Program-made: the position numbers and the translations under genes
In this document: positions 25,071 to 33,987 of the stretch, in pieces
Position numbering within the stretch: the first letter of the stretch is position 1
Layout: each line of letters begins with the position of its first letter
Notes under the pieces: model-generated
Seen by the model: only the letters and a program-made list of their open reading frames with translations
The model's database searches: none
Told to the model about the DNA's origin: nothing
Assembly (NCBI GenBank): GCA_016841645.1
Contig: JAENYS010000012.1
Location: forward strand, 19,020 to 83,019
DNA length: 64,000 bases
Source: Desulfoscipio geothermicus
Lineage (GTDB): Bacteria > Bacillota > Desulfotomaculia > Desulfotomaculales > Desulfallaceae
Direction: 5' to 3'

Positions 25071-27188
25071 TTGCAAAAAATTCAAACTGACTGCGGCTTG
25101 TGCATTAACTGCTGTGGCATAGATTGCTACGTGGAAGATGGCAAGCTGGTAAAAGTTGAAGGTACCCCGAACCACTGGCTGAACAAAGGTCAAATATGCT
25201 CCAAGGCTAAATTCCTGGTTGAAGGCACCTATTCCGACAACCGCCTGCAATACCCGATGAAAAAAGTTGGCGGAAGATTGGAAGAGGGCAGATTCGAAAG
25301 GATCTCCTGGGAACAGGCCTACAAAGAAATCGGCGACAAGCTACTAGAACTGCGGGAAAAATACGGCGCCCATACCCTGGCCACCTGGACCGGCTCAGTA
25401 GGTGTCGAGCACTTTGAAATGGCCGCTTTTAACCAGCGTTTTGCCAAAGCTTTCGGCAGCCCGAACTTCTTCAACCCCGAAGGCATCTGCTTCCGGACCC
25501 GGATCCTGGCCCGCCAGATTACCTTTGGCCGCTATCCGGTGGAACAGCCGCGGGAAGCTGATCTTATTATTCTCTGGGGCCATAACCCGGAAGCCAGCTA
25601 CTTCCCCATCGGCTTGGACATTCGTGAAAAACTCGCCGCCGGCAAACAAGAGCTGGTCGTCATTGACGTGCGCAAGATCCCGCTAGCCAGTGAAGGCCTC
25701 TACCTGCAGCCCCGCCCGGGCACAGACTGCGCCATCGCCCTGGCCATGATGCACACCATCATTTATGAAGACCTATATGACCACGAATTTGTGGAAAAAT
25801 GGTGCACCGGCTTCGACAAGCTGGTCGAGCATGTTAAGGATAAGACTCCCGAGTGGGCCGCCAAAATCAGCGGCGTAGCCGCCTCCGACATCAGCAAAGT
25901 GGCCCGGATGTATGCCAAAACCAAAAAAGCCGCTATTCTGGAAGGTGTCGGCCACCTGAACCAGTACCAAAACGGTCTGCAGACCGAAAGGGCTTTCAAC
26001 ATCCTGGTCGCTATCACCGGCAAAGTGGACCGCCCCGGCGGATGGGTGACCTGCCCGCAGATTCGCCTGGCCGACCTGCGCGTGCCGGTAACTGAAAAGA
26101 GTCTGGGTCACGATGAGTACCCGATCTTCCACCAATTTAACAAACGCACTCCGCCATACGGTTCCGCATCCATGATGACCGAAGCCATTATCACTGAAAA
26201 ACCGTACCCAATCAAGGCCTTCATCTCCTCGGGCAGCAACCCGGTTTTGGCCTTCCCGGATACCGGACGCTTCCTGGATGCCATGAGAAATACCGAGCTA
26301 TTTATCAGCATTGACCCGTACATGACCGAGACCTGCCAGCTGGCTGACTATGTGCTTCCTGCCTGCACCTTTATCGAAGAGACCGGCGTGGGCGGCTTCC
26401 CCTACGGCATCTCGCACTGCGTGCCTTGGATCATGCTGCGCAAAAAAGTCATTGAGCCGCTGTATGAAAGCAAGCCGATCTGGAGTATCTGGAGCGAGCT
26501 GGGGCACCAAATTGGCTTAGGCGAATACTTCCCCTGGAAAACCGATGAAGAAGTTGCAGCGCATCTATTCTCCACCTCCGGAGTAACCTACGAGCAGCTG
26601 GTGGAAAATCCGGAAGGCATGATGTTCGGTGAAGTAGAATACGAAGTTTTTGAAAAAATAGGTTTTGCTACCGAGAGCAAGAAAGTAGAACTGTATTCCG
26701 CCCAAATGGAAGCTTTAGGCGCATCTGGGCTGCCCGATCATGTGGAGCCGGAACAAAGCTACGTGGCCAATCCGGAACTGGCGGCAGAATATCCGGAAAC
26801 TCTGCTCACCGGCGCCAGGCGCCAGGAATATATCGGCGCTCAGATGCACGAAGTACCCGGTCTGCGCGCAATTGCGAATGAACCTTTTGCCCTGGTCCAC
26901 CCGGTTACCGCCAAGAAGTATGACATTATGGACGGCGAATTGATGGGCATAGAAACACCGCGCGGCATGATCAAGATGAAAGCTTACGTCACCGAGGATA
27001 TCAGGCCGGGTGCAATTGACGTTCCGCACGGCTGGGCGGGCGCCAACGTCAACGTGCTGCTGGACGCCATGGTTAGAGACAAGGTGTCGAGTTATATTAC
27101 TATGAGAGGTAATGCTTGCCGCCTGGTTAAATTGGATCCGGTCAGAGGTCTGGAATCTACAACTATTTATAAACCGGTTATTAGATAA
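25071..27188 (+). CDS. Molybdopterin (bis-MGD) oxidoreductase, Cys-liganded, acetylene hydratase/thiosulfate-reductase-like
   Basis: A 705-residue cytoplasmic protein of the DMSO reductase family with no Tat signal. The N-terminal [4Fe-4S] site is CGLCINCCGIDC...GQICSKAKF, then YPMKKVGG and WERISWEQ-type sequence. The metal-site segment PEGICFRTRILARQ offers Cys as the Mo/W ligand, as in acetylene hydratase, rather than Ser or Sec. DPYMTETCQLADYVLPACTF and the cofactor-binding C-terminal domain (LVHPVTAKKYDIMDGELMGI) follow. No Fe-S or membrane partner subunit is adjacent, so the redox partner and substrate are unknown. TTG 25071 is chosen because GTGGAGG ends 9 bases before it; TTG 25062 touches that site. 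fdhD follows, and a Moco riboswitch leads. Confidence 0.87.
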   Translation: MQKIQTDCGLCINCCGIDCYVEDGKLVKVEGTPNHWLNKGQICSKAKFLVEGTYSDNRLQYPMKKVGGRLEEGRFERISWEQAYKEIGDKLLELREKYGAHTLATWTGSVGVEHFEMAAFNQRFAKAFGSPNFFNPEGICFRTRILARQITFGRYPVEQPREADLIILWGHNPEASYFPIGLDIREKLAAGKQELVVIDVRKIPLASEGLYLQPRPGTDCAIALAMMHTIIYEDLYDHEFVEKWCTGFDKLVEHVKDKTPEWAAKISGVAASDISKVARMYAKTKKAAILEGVGHLNQYQNGLQTERAFNILVAITGKVDRPGGWVTCPQIRLADLRVPVTEKSLGHDEYPIFHQFNKRTPPYGSASMMTEAIITEKPYPIKAFISSGSNPVLAFPDTGRFLDAMRNTELFISIDPYMTETCQLADYVLPACTFIEETGVGGFPYGISHCVPWIMLRKKVIEPLYESKPIWSIWSELGHQIGLGEYFPWKTDEEVAAHLFSTSGVTYEQLVENPEGMMFGEVEYEVFEKIGFATESKKVELYSAQMEALGASGLPDHVEPEQSYVANPELAAEYPETLLTGARRQEYIGAQMHEVPGLRAIANEPFALVHPVTAKKYDIMDGELMGIETPRGMIKMKAYVTEDIRPGAIDVPHGWAGANVNVLLDAMVRDKVSSYITMRGNACRLVKLDPVRGLESTTIYKPVIR

Positions 27189-27330
27189 ATACTGTAATAC
27201 TGGTTCATGCTAGACTAAAACCTAATAATGAAGTAAAATAAAAATAACGTCGGTGTCATGCTAGCGATTAAGTATGATGCCGGCGTTATCTGTTCAAGCT
27301 ATAGCTAAAATTTGCCAAGGAGGGAGAAGT

Positions 27331-28131
27331 GTGATTGAAATAACCGAAACTTGTACTAAAGTACCGGTAATCAGGTACAAAAATGGGGCCTTTTCCACCG
27401 GCGAAGATATGATCATCAAGGAGGTTCCCGTTAGCTTAATTATAAATAATTTTGAATTTGCTACAATGGTTTGCTCTCCGTGCGATTTCCAAGAAATGGC
27501 GGTAGGCTTTTTATATTCCGAGGGATTGGTGCAACAATCAACAGACATAAAAAGTATTACTGTTGATAGGGCTAGTAAAACAATCAGAGTGGAAACTAAG
27601 GGAGAAGCTCTAACCGAAGAAAAATTCGTCAAGCGTTTAGTCACAACAAGCTGCTCCCGGGGTGGCCCCTCCCTTTACTTTTTTAATAGTACCAAAAAAG
27701 TCGTCCCCGTCACCAGCGATATAAAAATAACACCCGATGAGATCTTTTATTTATGTGATGAGGTAGAGAAAATTTCACCTCTGTTCCAAAATACCGGCGG
27801 CTCGCATAGTGCGGCTCTTTGTACCAATAAAAAGATAATTTATTCTTTTGAGGATGTCGGTAGACATAACGCCGCGGATAAGATAGCAGGCCGCTGCTTG
27901 TTAGATAATATTATAATGTCGGATAAGATCCTGGTATTTAGCGGGCGGATAGCTTCTGAAATCTTAATTAAGGTAGCCAAGATGGGTATTCCACTAATTG
28001 CTGCTCGCTCCGCCCCTACCGAACTGGCTGTCAATCTGGCAAAAGAATTCGGTATTACTATTGTGGGATTTATCCGCACAGATAAGTTAACTATATATAC
28101 ACATGAATACCGTGTAATAAAGAATACTTAA
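27331..28131 (+). CDS. fdhD: FdhD-type sulfur carrier for molybdoenzyme maturation
   Basis: A 266-residue protein with the FdhD fold: VPVSLIINNFEFATMVCSPC, EMAVGFLYSEGLVQQ, TGGSHSAALCTNKKI, FEDVGRHNAADKIAG and ILIKVAKMGIPLIAARSAPT. FdhD moves sulfur from a cysteine desulfurase to the Mo cofactor of formate dehydrogenases and relatives. The mobile loop that is CxxC in Escherichia coli reads TTSCSRGGPS here, with one Cys only. GTG 27331 follows AGGAGGGAG. The gene lies behind the bis-MGD oxidoreductase, its likely client, and could also serve fdhA 15 kb away. Confidence 0.92.
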   Translation: MIEITETCTKVPVIRYKNGAFSTGEDMIIKEVPVSLIINNFEFATMVCSPCDFQEMAVGFLYSEGLVQQSTDIKSITVDRASKTIRVETKGEALTEEKFVKRLVTTSCSRGGPSLYFFNSTKKVVPVTSDIKITPDEIFYLCDEVEKISPLFQNTGGSHSAALCTNKKIIYSFEDVGRHNAADKIAGRCLLDNIIMSDKILVFSGRIASEILIKVAKMGIPLIAARSAPTELAVNLAKEFGITIVGFIRTDKLTIYTHEYRVIKNT

Positions 28132-28148
28132 TAAAATAAAATACGAAC

Positions 28149-28180
28149 AAGGCTGCCGGGTTTTTGGAAGCCTTTTTTCT
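28149..28180 (+). terminator. Terminator after fdhD
   Basis: AAGGCT pairs with AGCCTT across a 14-base loop and is followed by TTTTCTTT. Confidence 0.7.
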
Positions 28181-28183
28181 TTG

Positions 28184-28465
28184 CTAAAGCAGTTCCCGCT
28201 CCATGCTGATAACTTCCACTCCTTCATGGTTCTCCACAAAACGCACTACCGAATCCAGTATGTTTTGCATATAAGCCATGTCACCGCTGACGGCGCTAAT
28301 GCCCACGGTAGAATATTTCCAGTTGTCCTGCCGGCCAACCTCGGACACAGATATGTTAAAGCGATTTTTCAGCCTCTCCAGCAAGCTTTTTAATACCTTT
28401 CTTTTATCCTTTAAAGATTTGGCCCCTGCCAGCAACAATTCCAGGGTAATTACTCCCACTACCAC
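28184..28465 (-). CDS. DUF503 (YlxP-like) protein
   Basis: A 93-residue protein that matches DUF503 over its full length: VGVITLELLLAGAKSLKDKR, KRKVLKSLLERLKNRFNISV and SEVGRQDNWKYSTVGISAVS. Members are often near rbfA and infB, and their function is unknown. Here it stands alone and converges on fdhD. The start is GTG 28465 behind TTAGGAGGG. Confidence 0.88.
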   Translation of the reverse strand: MVVGVITLELLLAGAKSLKDKRKVLKSLLERLKNRFNISVSEVGRQDNWKYSTVGISAVSGDMAYMQNILDSVVRFVENHEGVEVISMERELL

Positions 28466-28739
28466 TATGATATCCCTCCTAATTTACACCTGTTAACTCG
28501 ATTATTAAGACATATGTTACCCCAATAGCATGCCAATACACCATACACCAAGAGCAACAAGGGCCTTATGATACAAAATTATGCTATTTAGTAAGTTTGT
28601 TAAACAACCATCCTTTGGCTATATTGGCTAATATTTAATTACTTATTTAATATTGAAAATTATGTACCTATACATGTAAAATAAGAGTATAGGCCTCATA
28701 AAATAAAATAAATTAAAATAACTTCGAGGAGGGGGAAAT

Positions 28740-28883
28740 ATGGATCCGCATGAAGCACATGGACATGCTGAACCGGTTCAAGAATTTAAAATGGATTATT
28801 CGGAATGGCAAAGCTGTAACTTTATCCCGGCCGTTATATTTTTTGGTTTTTTAGCCTGCGCGGCTGCAATCTTTATAATATAA
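28740..28883 (+). CDS. 47-residue single-helix membrane peptide with His-rich N-terminus
   Basis: ATG 28740 follows a very strong GAGGAGGGGG site. The peptide starts MDPHEAHGHAEPVQEF and ends in a hydrophobic helix, NFIPAVIFFGFLACAAAIFI. Four acidic and three His residues near the start suggest a soluble metal- or partner-binding head on a single membrane anchor. A perfect bidirectional terminator follows at 28952, so it is probably a monocistronic gene. Family unknown; the form resembles small accessory subunits of respiratory complexes. Confidence 0.65.
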   Translation: MDPHEAHGHAEPVQEFKMDYSEWQSCNFIPAVIFFGFLACAAAIFII

Positions 28884-28951
28884 CCGACCTATTAAGGTCT
28901 TGTGGATCCGGGCATTGCGAGAAGGCTATCTTTATAACCATGTTTTGTTTA

Positions 28952-28987
28952 AAAAATCAGCAGGTGACACTACCTGCTGATTTTTTG
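28952..28987. terminator. Bidirectional terminator between the small membrane peptide and malic enzyme
   Basis: AAAAATCAGCAGGT and ACCTGCTGATTTTTT pair perfectly across 6 bases, with A and T runs on both sides. Confidence 0.88.
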
Positions 28988-29013
28988 TCCTTGCCGGGCA
29001 TTTAAATGTAAAG

Positions 29014-30456
29014 TTAGACCGTCGGAAAAACAAGCAGCTTGCTTTGCTCATTTTCCTCATAATGATACTTTCGGGACACACCGGTTTCTACGGCGGCCTG
29101 CTGCACCGCCCGGGCCACGACCGGGCACACGCCTTCATTAAAAACGGAAGGGATAATATACTCCGCCGAAAGCTGTTCGAGGGGCACCAAATCAGCCAGC
29201 ACACGGGCCGCCGCCAGGCACATTTCATCGTTTATTACACGAGCATGGCAATCCAGCGCCCCACGAAAAACACCGGGAAAAGCCAGCACATTATTTATTT
29301 GATTGGGAAAATCAGATCGCCCGGTAGCGATAACTCCGGCGATATCCTGTATCTCCTTGGGGTCCACCTCGGGCACCGGGTTGGCCAAAGCAAAGATAAC
29401 CGGTTTTTTCGCCATGTGCAATATGTCTTCCCGATGCAGCAGCCCCGGAGCGGAAACCCCGATAAAGACGTCGGCCCCTTCGATAACTTCCGGCAAGCTG
29501 CCGTGCACACAGCGCTCATTGGTATGTTTGGATAGCCATTTTTTGGAATCAACTTTCGATAAATTATCCCTGCTAATGGCTCCATTGCGATCGCAGATTA
29601 TTATATCCCGTGCCCCCGTCACCAGCAACATCTTGGTAACGGCCACGCCGGCCGCACCGGCACCGCTAATCACAATTTTCACCTTGTCGATGCTTTTACC
29701 CACCACCCGCAGCGCATTGAGCAGCCCGGCCACCACCACAATAGCCGTGCCGTGCTGGTCATCGTGAAATACCGGAATATCCAGCCGTTTAACCAACTCT
29801 TCCTCAATGGCAAAACACTGGGGGGCGGCTATATCCTCAAGGTTAATCCCGCCAAAAGTGGGTGCGCAGGCCACCACCGTGTCGACAATATCCTTTATGC
29901 CATGAACATTAATACACAGAGGCACCGCATCAATACCGCCAAATTTTTTAAATAATAAGGCTTTTCCTTCCATCACCGGCATTGCCGCCTCGGGACCGAT
30001 GTTACCCAGTCCTAAAACAGCAGTGCCATCGGACACGATAGCCACGGAATTACCTTTCATCGTAAGATGATAAACCAATTCAGGGACGTCAACAATAGCC
30101 TGGGAAGCGCGGGCCACCCCGGGAGTATATACCAAGCTTAGATCCTCACGATCAAGGATTTCCCTTTTAGCTTTAATTTCCATTTTACCGCCCAGGTGCT
30201 TGGTTAATACCCGATCGGCAACCTGCTCCACCTCCACGCCGGGGATCTCCTCCAGCGCGGCAATCAGACTTGTCATGTTTTTCTGCTCAGAAAACTCAAC
30301 CATAAGCTTCCTTACTACATGACCGGATGCAACAGAATCTACGTCTATGGAACCCAGATTGCCCCCCTCGGCAGCAATCACGGCCAGCACCTGGGCCAGC
30401 ATGCCGGGCTGATTGACCAACTTTAAACGAATAGTTACATTAAGCGACATTGCCAT
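29014..30456 (-). CDS. NAD(P)-dependent malic enzyme with N-terminal ACT domain
   Basis: A 480-residue protein. Residues 1-80 form an ACT domain (VTIRLKLVNQPGMLAQVLAV), which usually binds an amino acid or similar effector. The malic enzyme follows with LVYTPGVARASQAI, VAIVSDGTAVLGLGNIGPEA, MEGKALLFKKFGGIDAVPLC, the metal site FHDDQHGTAIVVVAGLLNAL and the nucleotide fold KIVISGAGAAGVAVTKMLLV. It converts malate to pyruvate and CO2. ACT-malic enzymes are common in clostridia. GGGGGG lies 7 bases before the ATG at 30456. It appears to be a single-gene unit. Confidence 0.93.
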   Translation of the reverse strand: MAMSLNVTIRLKLVNQPGMLAQVLAVIAAEGGNLGSIDVDSVASGHVVRKLMVEFSEQKNMTSLIAALEEIPGVEVEQVADRVLTKHLGGKMEIKAKREILDREDLSLVYTPGVARASQAIVDVPELVYHLTMKGNSVAIVSDGTAVLGLGNIGPEAAMPVMEGKALLFKKFGGIDAVPLCINVHGIKDIVDTVVACAPTFGGINLEDIAAPQCFAIEEELVKRLDIPVFHDDQHGTAIVVVAGLLNALRVVGKSIDKVKIVISGAGAAGVAVTKMLLVTGARDIIICDRNGAISRDNLSKVDSKKWLSKHTNERCVHGSLPEVIEGADVFIGVSAPGLLHREDILHMAKKPVIFALANPVPEVDPKEIQDIAGVIATGRSDFPNQINNVLAFPGVFRGALDCHARVINDEMCLAAARVLADLVPLEQLSAEYIIPSVFNEGVCPVVARAVQQAAVETGVSRKYHYEENEQSKLLVFPTV

Positions 30457-30694
30457 AAATTAACCCCCCAACATTTTCTACAAGTCTTTTTTTATCTAAT
30501 ATCTATTTTGATATGTAATATTAGCTTATCCCATTAATCATGTTGCCGCAATATATACAACAATATCTCATCCCATCTCTGCAACAGCTTGCTCTTCTGC
30601 TTACCAGGTTCCGACAATACTTTCCTGTACTGTAGGCCTACTATGTATGATAGAGTAAAATATATATATACCGTGGTAAATGGAGGGGACTGCC

Positions 30695-31576
30695 GTGTCC
30701 AAAGTACCTGAACAAAAACTGCTCAATCCAGCCCAGATCAGCCGGACACTGGGCATTACCCCTAATAACATTAAACGGCTGACCAATGAGGGCTACCTTG
30801 AGGTCCAAAAGCAAATAAACTTTAAAAACGGCGTCATGCATCTATTTACCAGTACACAGGTAAAAGCTATAATACCAGCTATGCCCAGAATTAAACAAGC
30901 CTGGGAACGCCATGACAACTATCACCAGGGGGGCAACCGGATGGCCAGAGCCAGGGCTTACAGGCACCAGTCGTACCGGGATAAAGTTAATCGCAAGGAG
31001 CAGTTTCTTAATTCCATAAATGAACTGCCCCAAGACCGACAAGTAATACTAAGCGCAGCCTACTATCTTTTCCACCTTAATCATTATGCCAAAGCAGGCA
31101 ACTCCTATCTGTATGATTTAAAGGACAGCGTACTGCACACCCTGGTCAACAATTATTACCACCGGGATGAGTGGTTAAATATCAGCTATATTGAAGGAAC
31201 TAATAAAATAGTGCTATGCCCGGAATGCCGGGCCAAGGCCAACAACCAACGGCTAAGTTACCAGGAATACCTGTATAAAACCGGCGGGTGTTTGAAATGC
31301 ACCAGGGAATATAAGTATTACAGCCTGTACGAATTTACCATCACCTGTCAGGACTACCGGTTCTGCTTTCACACACCATATGCTACCGCTAAAAAATGGT
31401 TTAATAAAAAGACTATGCCTCCCCGCCAAGAATGCCCCGAAAGGGAGGGCGCTTATGCCTTCGGCCGGGCTATCTATGATTCCGAAGCAATGGCCGTAGA
31501 ATTAATAGAAGTGATTGACGAATTACAAAAGTTCCTGACTTTATTTAATATAGAACCATTAATTGACACTTATTAA
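30695..31576 (+). CDS. MerR-like helix-turn-helix protein with zinc ribbon, unknown
   Basis: A 293-residue protein. Residues 5-60 look like a MerR-type DNA-binding head (ISRTLGITPNNIKRLTNEGY; FTSTQVKAI). A basic Arg/Tyr-rich stretch follows, then CPECRAKANN and GGCLKCTREYK, a CxxC...CxxC zinc ribbon, and a 100-residue C-terminal part without known motifs. The GTG at 30695 is chosen because GGAGGGG lies 6 bases upstream. It stands between malic enzyme and a convergent CBS gene with no clear partner. It could be a regulator or a decayed mobile-element protein. Confidence 0.6.
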   Translation: MSKVPEQKLLNPAQISRTLGITPNNIKRLTNEGYLEVQKQINFKNGVMHLFTSTQVKAIIPAMPRIKQAWERHDNYHQGGNRMARARAYRHQSYRDKVNRKEQFLNSINELPQDRQVILSAAYYLFHLNHYAKAGNSYLYDLKDSVLHTLVNNYYHRDEWLNISYIEGTNKIVLCPECRAKANNQRLSYQEYLYKTGGCLKCTREYKYYSLYEFTITCQDYRFCFHTPYATAKKWFNKKTMPPRQECPEREGAYAFGRAIYDSEAMAVELIEVIDELQKFLTLFNIEPLIDTY

Positions 31577-31587
31577 ACGTTCCGGTT

Positions 31588-32055
31588 TTACCGGTCTGTA
31601 TCGCCAAAACTGGCCTTAATGATATCCTGCCGGGTAATGATACCGATAAGTTTCCCATCGTCATCGACTACCGGTACCCGGTTAACATCTTTTTCGGTCA
31701 TTATTGTGGCCACATCCTCAATCGATGCTTCAGGACCAACTGTGTAAGGTTTGGTGGACATCAAGTCGCCAACCTTCTGGGCAACGGCACGCTTGATATC
31801 ATGAATAAACCGGTTAGGTTTCTCCAAATAAATAGGGCTGTCGAAAATTACCACATAAAACGGAGTCCTTACCGGCTTCTCCTGTAATACCAGGTCTGTT
31901 TCACTTACCACTCCCACTAATTTTCCGCTATCATCTACTACCGGTAACCCGCTGATCCGGTGCTCCAGCAGCAAACGCGCCATTTTTTCCACATCATCAC
32001 CGGCATTAACGGTAATCACATTTTTAGTCATGATTTCTCCGGCCTTTTTCATCAT
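31588..32055 (-). CDS. Tandem CBS-domain protein
   Basis: A 155-residue protein with two CBS motifs: AGEIMTKNVITVNAGDDVEK with HRISGLPVVDDSGKLVGVVS, and VGDLMSTKPYTVGPEASIED with VNRVPVVDDDGKLIGIITRQ. It has no catalytic domain. Such stand-alone pairs bind adenosine nucleotides and act as energy sensors or regulators of unknown partners. GGAGGCG precedes the ATG. It is convergent with the HTH/zinc-ribbon gene. Confidence 0.9.
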   Translation of the reverse strand: MMKKAGEIMTKNVITVNAGDDVEKMARLLLEHRISGLPVVDDSGKLVGVVSETDLVLQEKPVRTPFYVVIFDSPIYLEKPNRFIHDIKRAVAQKVGDLMSTKPYTVGPEASIEDVATIMTEKDVNRVPVVDDDGKLIGIITRQDIIKASFGDTDR

Positions 32056-32334
32056 TCTTCGCCTCCTTTATATTCCATTATGATTATATTATTTACAGCG
32101 ATATTATTCAAACGGTGGCGGCGTATCATTTAGTTAAGTCGCAATGCCTTTTGTTCAGCATAACTCCGTAATAGTAATAAGGATAGCCTGTCAATCCGTC
32201 GGCCCCTTAAACCAGTTTTCCCTGCATTAAATATAATGTCATTTTAAATATTGGCTAACCGTTAACCGAATCCTTCAAATAAAACGATGAACCCATTACC
32301 CGCAAACACTAAAGTAGGAATCTTGGCATCAAAA
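32056..32334. other. Intergenic region without visible gene
   Basis: Upstream side of the CBS gene. I see no ribosome site with an open frame, no repeat and no terminator in it. It should hold the CBS promoter. Confidence 0.35.
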
Positions 32335-32372
32335 AGAAACTGCCGGGTTATATCCCCTGGCAGCATCTTTTG
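32335..32372 (-). terminator. Terminator of the SASP gene
   Basis: On the minus strand CTGCC-AGGG pairs with CCC-GGCAG across a short loop and is followed by TTTCTTTTTG, about 26 bases past the SASP stop. Confidence 0.75.
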
Positions 32373-32397
32373 TTAATTGAGCTAAAATTAGCTCTCT

Positions 32398-32751
32398 CTA
32401 TTCAGAAATCATTTCCGGTTGTTTATCCACCGTTTCATCTAGCAGAATGCGGTTTTTGTAGTTCCAGGCAAGCACCGCCTCTGCAAAGGTAACCATTTTT
32501 TTAGTCATACCACCACCCACTTTACCGTTTAGGCGGCTGGGCAGTTCCCCTTTATCGATATAGGCATAATCGTCCATACCCAGTTCCAAGGCCATTTCAT
32601 TTCTAAACTCCTCCAGTGCCGGGGCCACATAAGCCTGTAAGTCCCGTGGCACCAAACCGGTGGTGGCTGTTTTGCTCATTAATTCCGGAAGTGAATTCTC
32701 CAATGTCGTCAAATTTTTTGCCGGCTCTTTAGCCAAAACCGTCACCTCCAT
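32398..32751 (-). CDS. Alpha/beta-type small acid-soluble spore protein, long form
   Basis: 117 residues. The SASP core is clear in the second half: EEFRNEMALELGMDDYAYID, KGELPSRLNGKVGGGMTKKM and VTFAEAVLA, corresponding to the two conserved alpha/beta-SASP segments, with the GPR cleavage context around EFRNEMA. These proteins coat spore DNA and protect it from UV and heat. The family is normally 60-75 residues; here about 45 extra residues precede the core. CGGAGG-like GGAGGTGAC precedes the start. It is direct evidence for endospore formation. Confidence 0.85.
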   Translation of the reverse strand: MEVTVLAKEPAKNLTTLENSLPELMSKTATTGLVPRDLQAYVAPALEEFRNEMALELGMDDYAYIDKGELPSRLNGKVGGGMTKKMVTFAEAVLAWNYKNRILLDETVDKQPEMISE

Positions 32752-33013
32752 GCAAATTTTTTAAAAATTATCTTACCCAGTTATCGATAATAGTATCCCT
32801 TTTTAAAATTATTTATATGCTATGAGAAAATGCCCAGTTTTAAAAAATTATTGCAGCAATACGTTAGTTTTATAATTTGGAGACATTTTTTTGCATTCAG
32901 GCTAATAAAATCTATCATAGAGTTAGACTAATATAAGTTCGGCCTCCACCAATTTAATGGACTGGATTTAGGTCAAGCAGTTAAGCTAGGTATTTTAAAG
33001 GGGGTAAATAAAC

Positions 33014-33463
33014 TTGCTGTCTCCAAGCCTGGAGGATTACCTGGAGGAAATCTACCGCTTTTCCTTAAACAATGATGTTGTGCGGGTCAGCGATATAGCC
33101 GCCTGCCTTGATGTAACCATGCCCTCGGTAAATAACGCCATCAGAAAATTAAGCAGTGAAAACTATTTGGTATATAAAAAATACCGAGAACTGGTTTTAA
33201 CTGATAAAGGACGCAAGCTGGGACATTTTCTCGTGGCCAGGAACAGCATATTGCATAAATTTTTACACGTGATTAATTCCAGCTGCGATTTAAAAGCTGA
33301 AACCGAGGCAATGGAACATTACTTATCCATGCCAACCATTTGGGCCATTGAAAGCCTGGTTGATTTTTTTGAGCATTACAGCGATTGCGCACAAATGTTC
33401 TTAATACACTCCCAGCAAAGAAAAGAACAAGGGCTGGGCTTAGTTGATGGCTATGAAGTGTAA
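33014..33463 (+). CDS. DtxR/MntR-family metal-dependent regulator
   Basis: A 149-residue protein that begins LSPSLEDYLEEIYRFSLNND, then a winged helix (VRVSDIAACLDVTMPSVNNA) and a dimerisation domain with metal-site positions (EAMEHYLSMPTIWAIESLVD). DtxR-type proteins use Fe(II) or Mn(II) as co-repressor. The start is TTG 33014 behind AAAGGGGGT. It lies just upstream of feoAB on the same strand, so iron control of feo is the natural guess. A SH3-like third domain is absent, as in MntR. Confidence 0.87.
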   Translation: MLSPSLEDYLEEIYRFSLNNDVVRVSDIAACLDVTMPSVNNAIRKLSSENYLVYKKYRELVLTDKGRKLGHFLVARNSILHKFLHVINSSCDLKAETEAMEHYLSMPTIWAIESLVDFFEHYSDCAQMFLIHSQQRKEQGLGLVDGYEV

Positions 33464-33512
33464 TTGAACTATCGATAATACACACACTGCATCAATTTCG
33501 AACTATCCCCTC

Positions 33513-33541
33513 ACCCGGCTATTACAGCCGGGTATTTTTAT
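33513..33541 (+). terminator. Terminator after the DtxR-type gene
   Basis: ACCCGGCT and AGCCGGGT pair across 5 bases, then ATTTTTATT. It separates the regulator from feoA. Confidence 0.8.
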
Positions 33542-33666
33542 TCGCCGGCTACCACGTTTTGACACGACGGGGCAGTAACACCTTACGTACAAACCACATA
33601 TTATATACTGATTTGTTAGATACCTTTAACAAAATAAAACACCATAAAGTTTGGAGGAGCAAACAC

Positions 33667-33906
33667 ATGAGTGATACCATAACACTGAATTGCTTGGGCA
33701 ATGGGTCTATCGCACTGGTTAAAGAAGTTGTGGCCGAGGGCTTAACCCGCCGCAGGCTGCTGGACCTCGGCCTGGTTCCGGGAACTAAAGTGGAAGTTAT
33801 CCGGCGCAGCCCGGTGGGTGACCCCATTGCCTTTAATATCAGGGGCGCAGTTATTGCGCTGCGCCGGGAAGTGGCCGGAAAAGTGCTGGTAAGTCCCTGG
33901 GGATAG
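33667..33906 (+). CDS. feoA: FeoA, ferrous iron transport accessory protein
   Basis: A 79-residue SH3-like protein. VVAEGLTRRRLLDLGLVPGT, KVEVIRRSPVGDPIAFNIRG and ALRREVAGKVLVSPW match FeoA. ATG 33667 follows TTTGGAGGAGC. FeoA is cytosolic and needed for FeoB-driven Fe(II) uptake. It lies 81 bases before the GTPase part of feoB. Confidence 0.93.
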   Translation: MSDTITLNCLGNGSIALVKEVVAEGLTRRRLLDLGLVPGTKVEVIRRSPVGDPIAFNIRGAVIALRREVAGKVLVSPWG

Positions 33907-33987
33907 CTGCCAACACGCTTTAGAGCATGCCGGCCATCGACACCACTGTTTTCTTCAAACTATATTTTAACGAAAGGGTCGAGGGAA

